Below, piece after piece: positions 15,795 through 24,445 of a stretch of DNA of 39,201 bases (position 1 is the stretch's first letter; each line of letters opens with the position of its first letter). This DNA is from Candidatus Rokuibacteriota bacterium (lineage in GTDB: Bacteria > Methylomirabilota > Methylomirabilia > Rokubacteriales > CSP1-6). The stretch covers positions 1 through 39,201 of the forward strand of contig QHSC01000104.1 of NCBI GenBank assembly GCA_003220345.1, written 5' to 3'. Under the pieces are notes generated by a model. That model was not told the DNA's origin, did no database searches, and saw nothing but the letters and a program-made list of their open reading frames with translations. A program made the translations under genes and the position numbers.

Positions 15795-17120
15795 GTGGAT
15801 CTCTTCGATTCGCCGCCGACGGAAAGGCCGCCCGCCGCGCCCGCCCCCCTCGCCGACCGCATGAGGCCGCGAACCCTGGACGAGGTCGTGGGCCAGGAGC
15901 ACCTCGTCGGCCCCGGTAAGGTCCTGCGCCGCTCCCTCGAGGACGGAGCCCTGCACTCGATGATCCTCTGGGGACCGCCGGGCACGGGCAAGACCACGCT
16001 GGCCTTCCTCATGGCCCAGGTCGCGGGGGCGCGCTTCGTGCCCTTCTCGGCCGTCCTGGCGGGCGTCAAGGAGATACGCCAGGTCGTGGCGGAGGCGGAA
16101 GCCGAGCGCGCCCGCGGCGGCCGGCGGACCATTCTCTTCGTGGACGAGATTCATCGCTTCAATCGCGGTCAGCAGGACGCCTTCCTGCCGCACGTGGAGA
16201 AGGGCACGCTGATCCTGATCGGGGCGACCACGGAGAATCCCTCCTTCGAGGTGAACGCGGCGCTCCTCTCGCGCTGCCGGGTCTATGTCCTCCGTCCGCT
16301 GTCCGAGGCCGACATCGTGCGCATCCTCGAGCGCGCCCTTCACGACGTCCCGCGCGGGCTCGGCGCCAGGAAGGTCTCGGCGGATCCCGACGCCTTGCCC
16401 CTCATCGCGCGCCTCTCGGACGGCGATGCGCGCGGCGCCCTCAACATTCTCGAGCTGGCCGTCCAGCTCCAGGGCGGCCGGATCACCGCCGAAGGGATCC
16501 GCGAGGCCGTCCAGAAGAAGGCCCTCCTCTACGACAAGTCGGGTGAGGAGCACTACAACCTCATCTCGGCCCTCCACAAGTCGCTGCGCGACTCGGATCC
16601 CGACGGCGCCCTCTACTGGCTCGGGCGCATGCTCGAGGCCGGCGAGGATGCCCTGTACATCGCGCGGCGGCTCGTGCGCTTCGCCTCCGAGGACGTGGGC
16701 AATGCCGATCCGCAGGCGCTGCGCATCACGCTCGACGCCAAGGAGGCCTATCACTTCCTCGGCTCGCCCGAAGGCGAGCTCGCCCTGGCCCAGGCCACCT
16801 GCTACCTGGCGCTGGCCCCGAAATCGAACGCCGTCTACGCCGCCTGGAACGAGGTCGCCCAGGACATCCAGGACAAGCCCGCCGAGCCCGTGCCGCTGCA
16901 TCTCCGCAACGCGCCCACGGGTCTCATGGCCAACCAGGGCTACGGCAAGGGCTACCAGTACGCTCACGACGCGCCCGAGGCCCGGGTGAATCAGGAGCAT
17001 CTGCCCGCAGCCCTCAGCGGGCGCGTGTACTACCGGCCCACGGATCGCGGGCTCGAGAAAGAGCTCCGCGCGCGCCTGGAGGCGTGGCGGAGATGGCGGG
17101 AGGAGCAGACCCGGCGGTGA
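15795..17120 (+). CDS. rarA: Replication-associated recombination protein A (AAA+ ATPase)
   Basis: MgsA/RarA/WRNIP1-family clamp-loader-like ATPase acting at stalled replication forks. 441 residues, normal length. N-terminal [21 protein letters not shown], Walker A GPPGTGKT (near 54-61), Walker [11 protein letters not shown] (near 111-120), sensor-1 [11 protein letters not shown], and arginine finger SRCRVY. The C-terminal tetramerisation half includes [14 protein letters not shown] and the family-typical [15 protein letters not shown]. The GTG at 15795 is the natural start, matching the MDLF-type N-terminus of the family. The MFS gene begins inside its last codons. Confidence 0.95.
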   Translation: MDLFDSPPTERPPAAPAPLADRMRPRTLDEVVGQEHLVGPGKVLRRSLEDGALHSMILWGPPGTGKTTLAFLMAQVAGARFVPFSAVLAGVKEIRQVVAEAEAERARGGRRTILFVDEIHRFNRGQQDAFLPHVEKGTLILIGATTENPSFEVNAALLSRCRVYVLRPLSEADIVRILERALHDVPRGLGARKVSADPDALPLIARLSDGDARGALNILELAVQLQGGRITAEGIREAVQKKALLYDKSGEEHYNLISALHKSLRDSDPDGALYWLGRMLEAGEDALYIARRLVRFASEDVGNADPQALRITLDAKEAYHFLGSPEGELALAQATCYLALAPKSNAVYAAWNEVAQDIQDKPAEPVPLHLRNAPTGLMANQGYGKGYQYAHDAPEARVNQEHLPAALSGRVYYRPTDRGLEKELRARLEAWRRWREEQTRR

Positions 17121-18358
17121 GCGAGCGGGCCTGGCTGGCGGCGGTCTGCGCCTCCGAGCTCGGCACGCTTCTGGTCTTCTCGAACTTCTCCGCCCTGCTC
17201 CCGCTCCTTCAGCGCGAGTGGGACCTCAGCAACAGTCAGGCCGGGCTCATCGTGTCCTTCTACCAGTTCGGGTACATCGGCGCGGTCATGATCCTGGCCA
17301 CGCTGACGGACTACATGCCGCCGCGTCGCATCTATCTCTGGAGTGCCTTCTGGATGGCCGCGGCCAGCTTCGCCTTCGCCTTCTGGGCGCAGGGCTTCCT
17401 CTCCGCCGTCATCCTGCGCGGCGCCGTCGGCCTGGGATTCGCGGGCACCTACATGCCGGGCATGCGCATGGTCGCCGAGCGCTTCGCCTCGGGGAGACGC
17501 GGCTTCGCCATGGGGTGCTACATCGGCACCTTCACCCTCGGGACCTCGCTGTCCCTCCTGCTCACGGGCTGGGCCAATGGGCACTGGGGATGGCGGGCGG
17601 CCTTCGCCCTGACCGCGGTGGGCCCTCTCGCGGCCGGTGTGATCGGCTGGCTGATCTTGCCGCGCACGATGGCCGCCGCGCCGCCCGCTCAGAGGCCCCT
17701 ACCCGCGGAGAAAAGAGTCGAGCGGCTCGGACCAGTCCTTCAGAACCGCGCCGCCCTGCGCCTCATCACCGCTTATGCCGCCCACACCTTCGAGTTGATG
17801 GGCATGCGCGGGTGGATCGTGCCCTTCTTCACCGCGAGCCTGATCGCCTCGGGCGCGGAGCTGGTCGAGGCCAATCAGCGCGCGGCGCTCGCCGCCTCCG
17901 CCGTCCTGGCCATCGGCGCCCTGCCCCATCCCTTCTCGGGCCTGCTCTCCGATCGCTTCGGCCGGGCCATGCCCATCAGCGCTCTCATGCTGCTCTCCGC
18001 ATGCTGCTCGTTCGCCATCGGCTGGGCACACGACTGGTCCTTCCCGAGCCTGATCGCCCTCGGGCTTGTCTACGGCATTCTGATCACTTCGGAGTCGGCC
18101 ATCGTCTCGACGGGGATCGCCGAGGCCGCCGAGCCCGCCTATCTCGGACGGACCATGGCGCTCCAGTCCACCGTCGGCTTCACGGCGGGAGCCCTCTCCC
18201 CCTGGGCGGTGGGAGTCGTGCTCGACTGGGCTCCGCGCCTGGGCGTGACCGGCGATGCCAAGTGGACCTGGGCTTTCGGGCTCCTCGGGGCCGTCGCTCT
18301 CCTGGGGCCGGCGGCCGTCGGCTTCAAGGAGTTCACCCGGACCCCCCGACGGGTTTAG
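17093..18358 (+). CDS. Major facilitator superfamily transporter
   Basis: An inner-membrane secondary carrier of about 421 residues with two sets of six hydrophobic helices separated by a charged loop ([19 protein letters not shown], near 195-215). The MFS signature after helix 2 is present in divergent form ([12 protein letters not shown]), and a second copy is [12 protein letters not shown] in the C-terminal half. The substrate is unknown; the overall pattern resembles the organic anion/cyanate-type group only loosely. The ATG at 17093 has GGAGG 10 nt upstream; GTG at 17084 and GTG at 17117 (overlapping the rarA stop) are alternatives. It overlaps rarA and is followed closely by ddl, so these genes may be one operon. 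Confidence 0.85.
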   Translation: MAGGADPAVSERAWLAAVCASELGTLLVFSNFSALLPLLQREWDLSNSQAGLIVSFYQFGYIGAVMILATLTDYMPPRRIYLWSAFWMAAASFAFAFWAQGFLSAVILRGAVGLGFAGTYMPGMRMVAERFASGRRGFAMGCYIGTFTLGTSLSLLLTGWANGHWGWRAAFALTAVGPLAAGVIGWLILPRTMAAAPPAQRPLPAEKRVERLGPVLQNRAALRLITAYAAHTFELMGMRGWIVPFFTASLIASGAELVEANQRAALAASAVLAIGALPHPFSGLLSDRFGRAMPISALMLLSACCSFAIGWAHDWSFPSLIALGLVYGILITSESAIVSTGIAEAAEPAYLGRTMALQSTVGFTAGALSPWAVGVVLDWAPRLGVTGDAKWTWAFGLLGAVALLGPAAVGFKEFTRTPRRV

Positions 18359-18367
18359 AGTAGGACG

Positions 18368-19480
18368 ATGGCAAAGAGAAAGCTCCGCGTGGGCGTCATC
18401 TTCGGCGGGCAATCCGGCGAGCACGAGGTCTCGCTCGCGGGCGCGGCCTCCGTGCTGGCCGCCATCGATCGCGAGCGATTCGAGGCCGTGCCCATCGGCA
18501 TCACCCGCGAAGGACGCTGGCTCATGGGCGGAGATCCGCTCCAGGCGCTGTCTCACGACGCGGCCCGCCGCGCGCTTGCCGAGGGCGGGGTCGAGGCCTC
18601 CGTGAAGCAGGAGCTGGCCGCGCGCGCGGGAGATGCCACGGGGACGACGGCCCTCGCGCGCATGGAGAGCTCCGAGAGCCTGCCTGCGGGCCTGCGCGAG
18701 CGGCTCGACGTGGTCTGGATCATGCTCCACGGTCCGCGCGGGGAGGACGGGACCATTCAAGGCCTGCTCGAGCTGGCGGGCGTGCCGTATGTCGGCGCGG
18801 GCGTCCTCGCCTCCGCCGTGGGCATGGACAAGATCGCCATGAAGGACATGTTCCGGGCCCACGGCCTGCCCATCGTCGACTACCTCGTGGTCAAGCGTCA
18901 CGACTGGCGATCGCGCCCGGCCGAGGTGCAGGGCGCCGTGGCGGACGCCGTCGGCTTTCCCTGCTTCGTCAAGCCGGCGAACCTTGGCTCGAGCGTGGGC
19001 ATCAGCAAGGTCAAGGCCGCGGAGGAGCTGACGGCCGCCCTCGATCTGGCCGCCCGCCATGACCGCCGCCTCCTCGTGGAGCGCGCCGTCCAGGGACGCG
19101 AGGTCGAGGTCGCCGTCCTGGGCAACGACGCGCCGGAAGCTTCCGTTCCCGGCGAGGTCTGCTACGCGGGCGAGTGGTACGACTACGAGACCAAGTACGG
19201 CCAGGGGCACACGACCTTCAAGGTGCCGGCGCCCCTCGCTCCCGAGGTGACGGCGCGCGTGCGCGAGCTCGCCATCCGCGCCTTCCAGGCCATCGACGGG
19301 GCGGGGCTCGCGCGCGTGGACTTCTTCATCGAGAACGATTCCCACGTCCTCGTCAACGAGATCAATACTCTGCCGGGCTTCACGGCCACCAGCGCCTATC
19401 CCAAGCTCTGGGAGGCCTCGGGCATCTCCTACACCGAGCTCATCTCCCGGCTCATTGATCTCGCGCGCGAACGACGCTGA
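18368..19480 (+). CDS. ddl: D-alanine--D-alanine ligase
   Basis: Joins two D-alanines with ATP for the peptidoglycan stem peptide; cytoplasmic. 370 residues, the longer DdlA-like size. The N-terminal IFGGQSGEHEVSLAGA motif, HGPRGEDGTIQGLLELAGVPYVG, the ATP-grasp CFVKPANLGSSVGISKV, and the metal-binding VNEINTLPGFT are all present. The ATG at 18368 follows the MFS stop by 9 bp. The reaction is secure. Its neighbours, a pilin-like gene and a MurG-like gene, make this a partial cell-wall locus outside a normal dcw cluster. Confidence 0.95.
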   Translation: MAKRKLRVGVIFGGQSGEHEVSLAGAASVLAAIDRERFEAVPIGITREGRWLMGGDPLQALSHDAARRALAEGGVEASVKQELAARAGDATGTTALARMESSESLPAGLRERLDVVWIMLHGPRGEDGTIQGLLELAGVPYVGAGVLASAVGMDKIAMKDMFRAHGLPIVDYLVVKRHDWRSRPAEVQGAVADAVGFPCFVKPANLGSSVGISKVKAAEELTAALDLAARHDRRLLVERAVQGREVEVAVLGNDAPEASVPGEVCYAGEWYDYETKYGQGHTTFKVPAPLAPEVTARVRELAIRAFQAIDGAGLARVDFFIENDSHVLVNEINTLPGFTATSAYPKLWEASGISYTELISRLIDLARERR

Positions 19481-19487
19481 GCCCGGC

Positions 19488-20012
19488 ATGGCTCGCGCCG
19501 GCTTCGGCCTCCTGTCCGTTCTCCTCTCGCTCCTCGTCATCGGGCTCCTGGGCGCGGTGGCGCTCAACCACTACTGGAGCGCGACCCCTGATCCGCGTGC
19601 CGGCGGCGCCCCCGGCGAGAGCGTGAGCCCCGACCAGTCGGCGCGGCTCGCCGAAGCCCAGGCGCTCTCGAGTCGCGCCATGACGGCCCTCACTCTCTGC
19701 GCCCAGACGACAGGGATGGCGGCAGGCATGCCCGGTGGCGCGGGCGGACGTTGCTCGCTGGCCGAGATCGCCTCCGGCGCGGGGGTCGGTCCCAGCGGCG
19801 TCACGGCCGACGGTCGCTGGCAGATCAGCTCGGCGGAGATCAGCGCGGGCGGCAGTGGCGCGCTGACCGGACAGGTCTCCATCACCGGCCTTGGCGGCAA
19901 CGCCGCGGGCTTCTCCGCCTCGCTCTTCGCCACGCCGGGCGGCATGGTGTCACGCTGCGATGTGGGCGGCGCCCCGCCCCCCCCGAGCCCGTCGTCCGGT
20001 CGGGGCTGCTGA
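19488..20012 (+). CDS. Pilin-like single-helix protein
   Basis: A 174-residue protein starting MARAGFGLLSVLLSLLVIGLLG, which resembles the N-terminal hydrophobic helix of type IV pilins and pseudopilins after a short positive leader. Cleavage at G-F would leave position +5 as serine instead of the conserved glutamate, so it would be an atypical, perhaps minor, pilin. The rest is Gly/Ser/Ala-rich with a few cysteines (LTLCAQ, GRCSLAE, SRCDVG) and a Pro-rich tail. The start at 19488 follows the ddl stop by 7 bp; an in-frame ATG at 19455 lies inside ddl. pilT is at the far end of the window, but no other pilus gene is close. An ordinary membrane-anchored protein is the alternative. Confidence 0.6.
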   Translation: MARAGFGLLSVLLSLLVIGLLGAVALNHYWSATPDPRAGGAPGESVSPDQSARLAEAQALSSRAMTALTLCAQTTGMAAGMPGGAGGRCSLAEIASGAGVGPSGVTADGRWQISSAEISAGGSGALTGQVSITGLGGNAAGFSASLFATPGGMVSRCDVGGAPPPPSPSSGRGC

Positions 20013-20032
20013 GGTCGGGACGGCTGAGACCC

Positions 20033-21145
20033 GTGCGTATCGTCATCGCGGGCGGCGGCACCGGAGGCCACACGAGCGCGGCCCTTGCCGTCGCCGCCAT
20101 CCTGCGCCGCGGCGGCGACACGGACATCCGCTGGATCGGAAGCCACGACGGCCTGGAGGCAACGCGCGCCCCGGAGGCGGGGCTGATCTTTCATCCCATC
20201 GCCACGGGCAAGCTCCGCCGCTACTGGGACCGCCGGAACATCAGCGATCTCCTCCTGAACGTCCCGGCCGGCTTCCTGCAGTCCTGGTTGCTGCTGCGCC
20301 GTCTCCATCCCGCCCTTCTCTTTGCCACGGGCGGCTTCGTGTCGGTGCCTCCATCGCTCGCCGCCCGCGCGCTCGGCATTCCCGTCGTCGTTCACGAGCA
20401 AACCTCGGTTCCGGGACTCGCCAATCGGCTGACCGGTCGCTGGGCCGAGCGCATCGCCGTGTCCTTCCCGGTCCGCGGCGACGTCTTCCCGCCCGAGCGA
20501 GTGGTGCTGACGGGCAATCCCCTGAGACCGACCCTGCGCGACGGGAGCTCCGAGGCCGCCTTCGCGCGGTTCGGCTTCGATCCCGGCTTGCCCCTCGTCT
20601 ACGTCACGGGGGGCGCCCAGGGCTCGCATCGGATCAACCGAGCGGTCGGCGAGGCTCTCCCCCAGCTCTTGCTCTTCTGCCAGATCCTCCATCAGTGCGG
20701 CGACAATCGGGAGACCGGCGATCGTCTCTGGCTCCAGGACAGGGCACTCGCTCTTCCGCCGGCGCTCAAGCCGCGCTTCGCCGTGAGGCCCTGGGTGGGC
20801 GAGGAGCTTCGTGATGTCTACGCGGCGGCGGCCCTCTGCATCGGGCGGAGCGGCGCGGGCACCGTCAACGAATGCTGTCAGCTGGGCGTGCCCGCGCTCT
20901 TCGTTCCGCTTCCCGGAACGAGCGGCGATGAGCAGACGGCCAACGCACGGCTGGTCGCCGATGCAGGCGGGGCCGTGGTCCTGCCCCAGAGCGAGCTCGA
21001 GCCCGAGACCTTGACGGCAGCGGTGCGACGACTTCTCGACGACCGCGAGGCGCTGGCCGCGATGGGAGCTCGGGCCCGCAGCCTGGCCCTCCCCGACGCC
21101 GCCGAGCGGCTCGCGCGGCTCATCCTGGAGGTCGCCCGTCCGTGA
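20033..21145 (+). CDS. murG: MurG-type UDP-GlcNAc:lipid I glycosyltransferase
   Basis: Transfers GlcNAc from UDP-GlcNAc to lipid I on the cytoplasmic membrane face, making lipid II. 370 residues, GT-B fold. N-terminal GGGTGGHTSAALAVA loop, FATGGFVSVPPSLAARALGIPVVVHEQTSVPGLANRL, a central VTGGAQGSHRIN loop, and the C-terminal GRSGAGTVNE donor-site region followed by VPLPGTSGDEQTANA. The E. coli-type residues are somewhat varied (HEQTS for HEQN, GRSGAGT for SRAGAST), so a related lipid-linked glycosyltransferase is possible. The frame is open further upstream, but GTG 20033 places GGGTGGH as in MurG. It lies just after ddl and the pilin-like gene rather than in a division cluster. Confidence 0.82.
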   Translation: MRIVIAGGGTGGHTSAALAVAAILRRGGDTDIRWIGSHDGLEATRAPEAGLIFHPIATGKLRRYWDRRNISDLLLNVPAGFLQSWLLLRRLHPALLFATGGFVSVPPSLAARALGIPVVVHEQTSVPGLANRLTGRWAERIAVSFPVRGDVFPPERVVLTGNPLRPTLRDGSSEAAFARFGFDPGLPLVYVTGGAQGSHRINRAVGEALPQLLLFCQILHQCGDNRETGDRLWLQDRALALPPALKPRFAVRPWVGEELRDVYAAAALCIGRSGAGTVNECCQLGVPALFVPLPGTSGDEQTANARLVADAGGAVVLPQSELEPETLTAAVRRLLDDREALAAMGARARSLALPDAAERLARLILEVARP

Positions 21146-21286
21146 AGCACGGAACGGAGGCACCGCCGCGCGGGCGCCATGCTGGCTCAGGACGGCCTCG
21201 AGGCGCCACGGCGGGCATTGCCATGCTCGGGGGCCAAAGTGGCCGCAGCGGGGCGCGTAGAAGCTCAGAGGAGGGCTAGAGCGACC

Positions 21287-22258
21287 ATGTTGACGGCGGG
21301 ACTCGGAATCTGGGCGGCGATCACCATCGCGGTGGCGGGCCCCGTGACATCGCCCGAATACCTGCCGGTGCATGTCGCCCAGGCCGAGGGCTACTTCGCC
21401 CAGGAAAAGCTCGACATCACGCTCAAGGTGGAGCGCAGCGAAGGCGACGCCGCCCGGGCCCTCGCGCGCGGTCAGGCCGATCTGACCGCCACGTCCATCG
21501 ACACGGCGTACGGTCAGGGGCACGTCGGGGGCGAGCCGCCTCTCCTCCTCTTCGGTCTCACGGCGGCGCCGCCCGTGGCGATCGTCGTCTCGCCGAGCCA
21601 CCGCGCGAGCATTCGCTCGCTGGCGGATCTCCGAGGACAGCCGGTGGGGCTGCCGGGAGCGGGCACTCCCGAGCACGCCATGCTCACCTCCGTTCTTTCC
21701 CACGCCGGGATCCGGATCCAGCAGGTCCCGGTGCACAGCTATGGTCTTCTCCGCCTCGCCGGCGCCCTCGAGCAGGGACAGGTCGCCGCGGCCGTCCTGG
21801 GCGATCCGTGGGTGACGCGACTGGCGGGTGAGGGCGGCGGCGTCCTCGCCGACCTCCGCACGCGCGCAGGGGCGCGGCGCTGGCTGGGCGCCGAGACCGT
21901 GCACGCCGCCGTCTTCGTGCGCCCTGACTCGAAGCTGAGCGAGCGAGAGCTGACGGCGGTGGCGCGGGCACTCCTGCGGGCCGTCGCCCGTCTGAGCGAG
22001 GGAAGCCCCGAGGCCCTGGCGGCCGCCCTGCCCGGCTCCGTGAAGGGCAGCCCGGAGGATTTCGCGACGCGACTCCAGGGCGCGCGCGGATCCTGGCTGC
22101 CACGCGGCCGAGTCACGGAGGAGATGCTCAAGGTCAGCGTGGAGCAGGCACGCGAGCGGGCCCCGCTGCCCGAGACGGTCAAGCTGCCGCTGCTCCGCTG
22201 GTATCCCCTCATCCTCGCGGAGCCTCTCCGGAAGGCTCAGGAGCCGTCGCGCAGGTAG
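21287..22258 (+). CDS. ABC-type substrate-binding protein, NMT1/SsuA-like
   Basis: A 323-residue probable exported solute-binding protein. A hydrophobic N-terminal segment (LGIWAAITIAVAGPV) acts as signal peptide or anchor. Residues resembling the NMT1/ThiY/SsuA/TauA family follow: LPVHVAQAEGYFAQEKLDITL, GQADLTATSIDTAYG, SIRSLADLRGQPVGLPGAGTPEHAML, and AAVLGDPWVTRL. Members bind pyrimidine precursors, sulfonates, taurine or similar. No ABC permease or ATPase gene is nearby, so the ligand cannot be deduced. The ATG at 21287 has AGAGGAGGG upstream; the open frame from 21179 is less likely. It converges on maf, with the large inverted repeat between them. Confidence 0.75.
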   Translation: MLTAGLGIWAAITIAVAGPVTSPEYLPVHVAQAEGYFAQEKLDITLKVERSEGDAARALARGQADLTATSIDTAYGQGHVGGEPPLLLFGLTAAPPVAIVVSPSHRASIRSLADLRGQPVGLPGAGTPEHAMLTSVLSHAGIRIQQVPVHSYGLLRLAGALEQGQVAAAVLGDPWVTRLAGEGGGVLADLRTRAGARRWLGAETVHAAVFVRPDSKLSERELTAVARALLRAVARLSEGSPEALAAALPGSVKGSPEDFATRLQGARGSWLPRGRVTEEMLKVSVEQARERAPLPETVKLPLLRWYPLILAEPLRKAQEPSRR

Positions 22259-22270
22259 CGTGCCGACAAA

Positions 22271-22423
22271 GAGCAGGGAGGGGCGGGGGGCACTCTCCCC
22301 GGAACACGCTGCGGCGCAACCCGCTTCCTCCACTCGTATGGGGCCACGAGATGGAAGTCTGCGGCTTTCGATTTTCCGCAGAAGATATGGTTCCGGGGAG
22401 AGTGCCCCCGCCCCTCCCTGCTC
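22271..22423. repeat. 153-bp element with 35-bp nearly perfect terminal inverted repeats
   Basis: The left arm, 22271-22305 (begins GAGCAGGGAGGGGCGGGG), and the right arm, 22390-22423 (ends CCCCTCCCTGCTC), are reverse complements except for one missing G/C. The 84-bp interior has its own hairpins: TCTGCGG/CCGCAGA (22358-22364 with 22376-22382) and CTCGT/ACGAG flanked by CTTCC/GGAAG. It lies exactly between the convergent binding-protein and maf genes. It could be a MITE, a REP-like element, a structured RNA or a two-way terminator. No target-site duplication, T-tract or second copy is evident in the window. Confidence 0.7.
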
Positions 22424-22449
22424 CGCTACTCGATGAACAGGTGCGGAGA

Positions 22450-23028
22450 CTAGAGGAGGCCCCAGCGCTGGAGGAGGCGGCGGGTCGTCTCGACGGGGAG
22501 GCCGACGACGTTGGTGTAGCAGCCGTCTATACGGTCGATGAGGAGGCTTCCTCGACCCTGAACGGCATAGGCGCCGGCCTTGTCCAGGGGCTCGCCCGTC
22601 GCGACGTAGGCCGCGAGATCCTCGTCTGTCGCATTCGTCATGGTCACGCGCGTCACCACGGCCGCGGTCTCCTCGCGGCTCCCGGGCGACTCCACGAGGG
22701 CCACGCCGGTGATGACTTCATGGGTGCGGCCGCGAAGAGTCTGCAGCATCCGGAGGGCATCGGGAACATCGGCCGGCTTGCCCAGATATCGCCCGTCGAG
22801 CACCACCTCGGTGTCGGCGCCCAGGACCACCGCCGGGCTCGTCTGCTGCTGCGCGACGGCACGGGCCTTGGCGAGGGCCACGGCGATCATGGCGAGGGCG
22901 GCGTCGCCGGGTGGGTGCCGCTCGGGGACATGGCTCGGCTGAACCGTGAAAGCGAGACCGAGGCTGGCCAGGAGCTCCTGACGGCGGGGCGAGGCGGAGG
23001 CGAGAACGAGCTGCGTGATGCCGCTCAG
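22450..23028 (-). CDS. maf: Maf-family nucleotide pyrophosphatase
   Basis: House-cleaning pyrophosphatase for non-canonical or modified nucleoside triphosphates; cytoplasmic; some members affect septum formation. About 192 residues, normal length. It has LVLASASPRRQELLASLGL at the N-terminus, VLGADTEVVLDG with the catalytic aspartate, the GKPADVPDALRMLQTLRGRTHEVITGV segment, and AGAYAVQGRGS. No ATG, GTG or TTG precedes the conserved start within the expected distance. The best candidate is a CTG that shares CTGA with the speE stop (23025-23028), which would couple the two genes. The conserved NTP-binding residues look complete. Confidence 0.88.
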   Translation of the reverse strand: MSGITQLVLASASPRRQELLASLGLAFTVQPSHVPERHPPGDAALAMIAVALAKARAVAQQQTSPAVVLGADTEVVLDGRYLGKPADVPDALRMLQTLRGRTHEVITGVALVESPGSREETAAVVTRVTMTNATDEDLAAYVATGEPLDKAGAYAVQGRGSLLIDRIDGCYTNVVGLPVETTRRLLQRWGLL

Positions 23029-23945
23029 CTGACGATTAAGGGGTGCTTGTCCGTGATGATGCGCGTGTTCTTGTCGAGCGCCTGGGTGAGGAACTTCGGC
23101 AGATTGAAGGAGTGAAGATGCGCCGCCCCATTCCAGTAGCCGAGGCTGTCTGGATTCATCCGCGAGCTGATGAGCCGGTCGATGTCGGCCGCCGTCTGCG
23201 CCCGGGGATCGGTGCCCTTGGAGGCCAGGATGAAGCCCCACGGCGTCCCGAAGCACGAGATGAAGCCCTGGTAGGGCGCCACCACGGGGAAGACCTCGCG
23301 GAGCGTCCGGTTGACGGCGCCGAAAAAGAAGAGCTCGTTGATCTTGGTCATGCCCGCCTGCATGGTCATCACGCCGTCGTCCGTCAGGCGGTCGCGGATG
23401 AGGCCATAGAACTCCGTGGTGAAGAGCAGGCAGGCCGGCCCCTCCTCGAGGGGCTCGGGCAGGTCGACCACGATGAGGTCGAAGCGCTCTCTGGTCTTCT
23501 CGAGATACGCTCTGGCGTCCTCGTGGAGCACGCGGGTGCGCGGGTCCTCGAAAGCGCCCTTGTGCATCTCGGGCAGGTGCTTCTTGCACTCTTCCACCAC
23601 CTCACCGTCGATGTCCACCATGAGGCAGTCGGTGATGGACGGATGCCGCAAAATTTCCCGAACGGTGGCGCCCTCGCCCCCGCCGATGACCATGGCCCGC
23701 ACCGGCTTGGGGTGGGCGAGGAGACCGGGCTGGACGAGGATCTCGTGATAGATGAACTCGTCGTGCTCGCTGGACTGGATGCGGCCGTCCAGGACCAAGA
23801 CCTTGCCGTACGAGTGGGTCTCGAAGATCTCCATGAACTGGAACTTGGTCTGGCGCGTGGCGATGGTGCGGGCGATGGCGTGCATGTGGCCTTCGACGGG
23901 AGTGGTGGTCTCGAAGAACCACTTGTACTGCGGAGGACCCGCCAT
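23025..23945 (-). CDS. speE: Polyamine aminopropyltransferase (spermidine synthase family)
   Basis: Transfers aminopropyl from decarboxylated SAM to a di- or polyamine. 306 residues. It has LVLDGRIQSSEHDEFIYHEIL (53-70), the dcSAM motif VIGGGEGATVRE (86-97), MVDIDGEVVE, HEDARAYLE and DLPEP (161-165). GGGEG replaces the GGGDG usual in E. coli/human spermidine synthase and is typical of thermospermine synthases and several archaeal-type aminopropyltransferases; DLPEP replaces the D-T-D-P form. The product may therefore be spermidine or a longer polyamine. The ATG at 23945 abuts the speD stop, so both are in one operon with maf. Confidence 0.92.
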   Translation of the reverse strand: MAGPPQYKWFFETTTPVEGHMHAIARTIATRQTKFQFMEIFETHSYGKVLVLDGRIQSSEHDEFIYHEILVQPGLLAHPKPVRAMVIGGGEGATVREILRHPSITDCLMVDIDGEVVEECKKHLPEMHKGAFEDPRTRVLHEDARAYLEKTRERFDLIVVDLPEPLEEGPACLLFTTEFYGLIRDRLTDDGVMTMQAGMTKINELFFFGAVNRTLREVFPVVAPYQGFISCFGTPWGFILASKGTDPRAQTAADIDRLISSRMNPDSLGYWNGAAHLHSFNLPKFLTQALDKNTRIITDKHPLIVS

Positions 23946-24356
23946 CTAGCGGCGGACGACCGGCTTGCCGATGGCGTGGGCCGGCTTGTGGGGCATGGGG
24001 ACGGAGCTGAGGAAGATGCCGCGCTGGAGCTCGACGACGGAGGCCCGGGCCGCGCCGAGCTCGGCGACGAGGTGATCGGCGGCCGCCTGAGGCTGCAGCA
24101 CGTCGCCGCAGGAGAACACGTCCACGGCGGCGTAGCGGTACTCCGGCCAGGTGTGGATGGCCAGGTGAGATTCGGCGATGACGACGACACCGCTGATGCC
24201 GAACGGATTGAACTCGTGGAACACGACGTCCACGATGGTGGCCTGCGCCGCCTTGGCGGCCTCCACCATCGCCGTCTTCACCGCCTCGAGGCTGTTGATC
24301 GCGTCCGCGTCACAGTCGAAGAGCTCGAGAAGCAGGTGTCGCCCCAGTGCTTGCAC
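23946..24356 (-). CDS. speD: S-adenosylmethionine decarboxylase proenzyme
   Basis: Makes decarboxylated SAM, the aminopropyl donor for SpeE. 136 residues, the small class 1B proenzyme. Counted from the GTG start, the self-cleaving serine is S63 in AESHLAIHTWPE, with H68 and C83 (FSCGD). These positions coincide with the T. maritima-type enzyme and support this start. A strong GAGGAGGG Shine-Dalgarno sequence lies 6-8 nt upstream of the GTG at 24356. It is followed directly by speE. Autocatalytic cleavage before S63 would give the pyruvoyl alpha chain. Confidence 0.95.
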   Translation of the reverse strand: MQALGRHLLLELFDCDADAINSLEAVKTAMVEAAKAAQATIVDVVFHEFNPFGISGVVVIAESHLAIHTWPEYRYAAVDVFSCGDVLQPQAAADHLVAELGAARASVVELQRGIFLSSVPMPHKPAHAIGKPVVRR

Positions 24357-24416
24357 TCTCTCCCTCCTCTCCGTTCGTCTCTCGCTCGCGAAAAATTCGC
24401 AAGTCTGATTTTTCTG

Positions 24417-24445
24417 AATGTAGGGCCATGTTTTTAGCATTGCAA
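24417..24445 (-). promoter_or_regulatory. Promoter of speD-speE-maf
   Basis: On the minus strand TTGCAA (24445-24440) and TACATT (24422-24417) are separated by exactly 17 bp in the AT-rich island. Transcription would begin near 24410, giving a leader of about 55 nt that can form a small GCGAA/TTCGC hairpin. Confidence 0.6.

Noticed and set aside
18368..21145. A division and cell wall (dcw) cluster
   Set aside because: Only ddl and a MurG-like gene are present, separated by a pilin-like gene and without mur ligases, mraY or fts genes.
19571..22333. A 920-codon minus-strand open frame over pilin-like, murG and binding-protein genes
   Set aside because: The plus-strand genes show clear family motifs; this frame is low-complexity and shows none.
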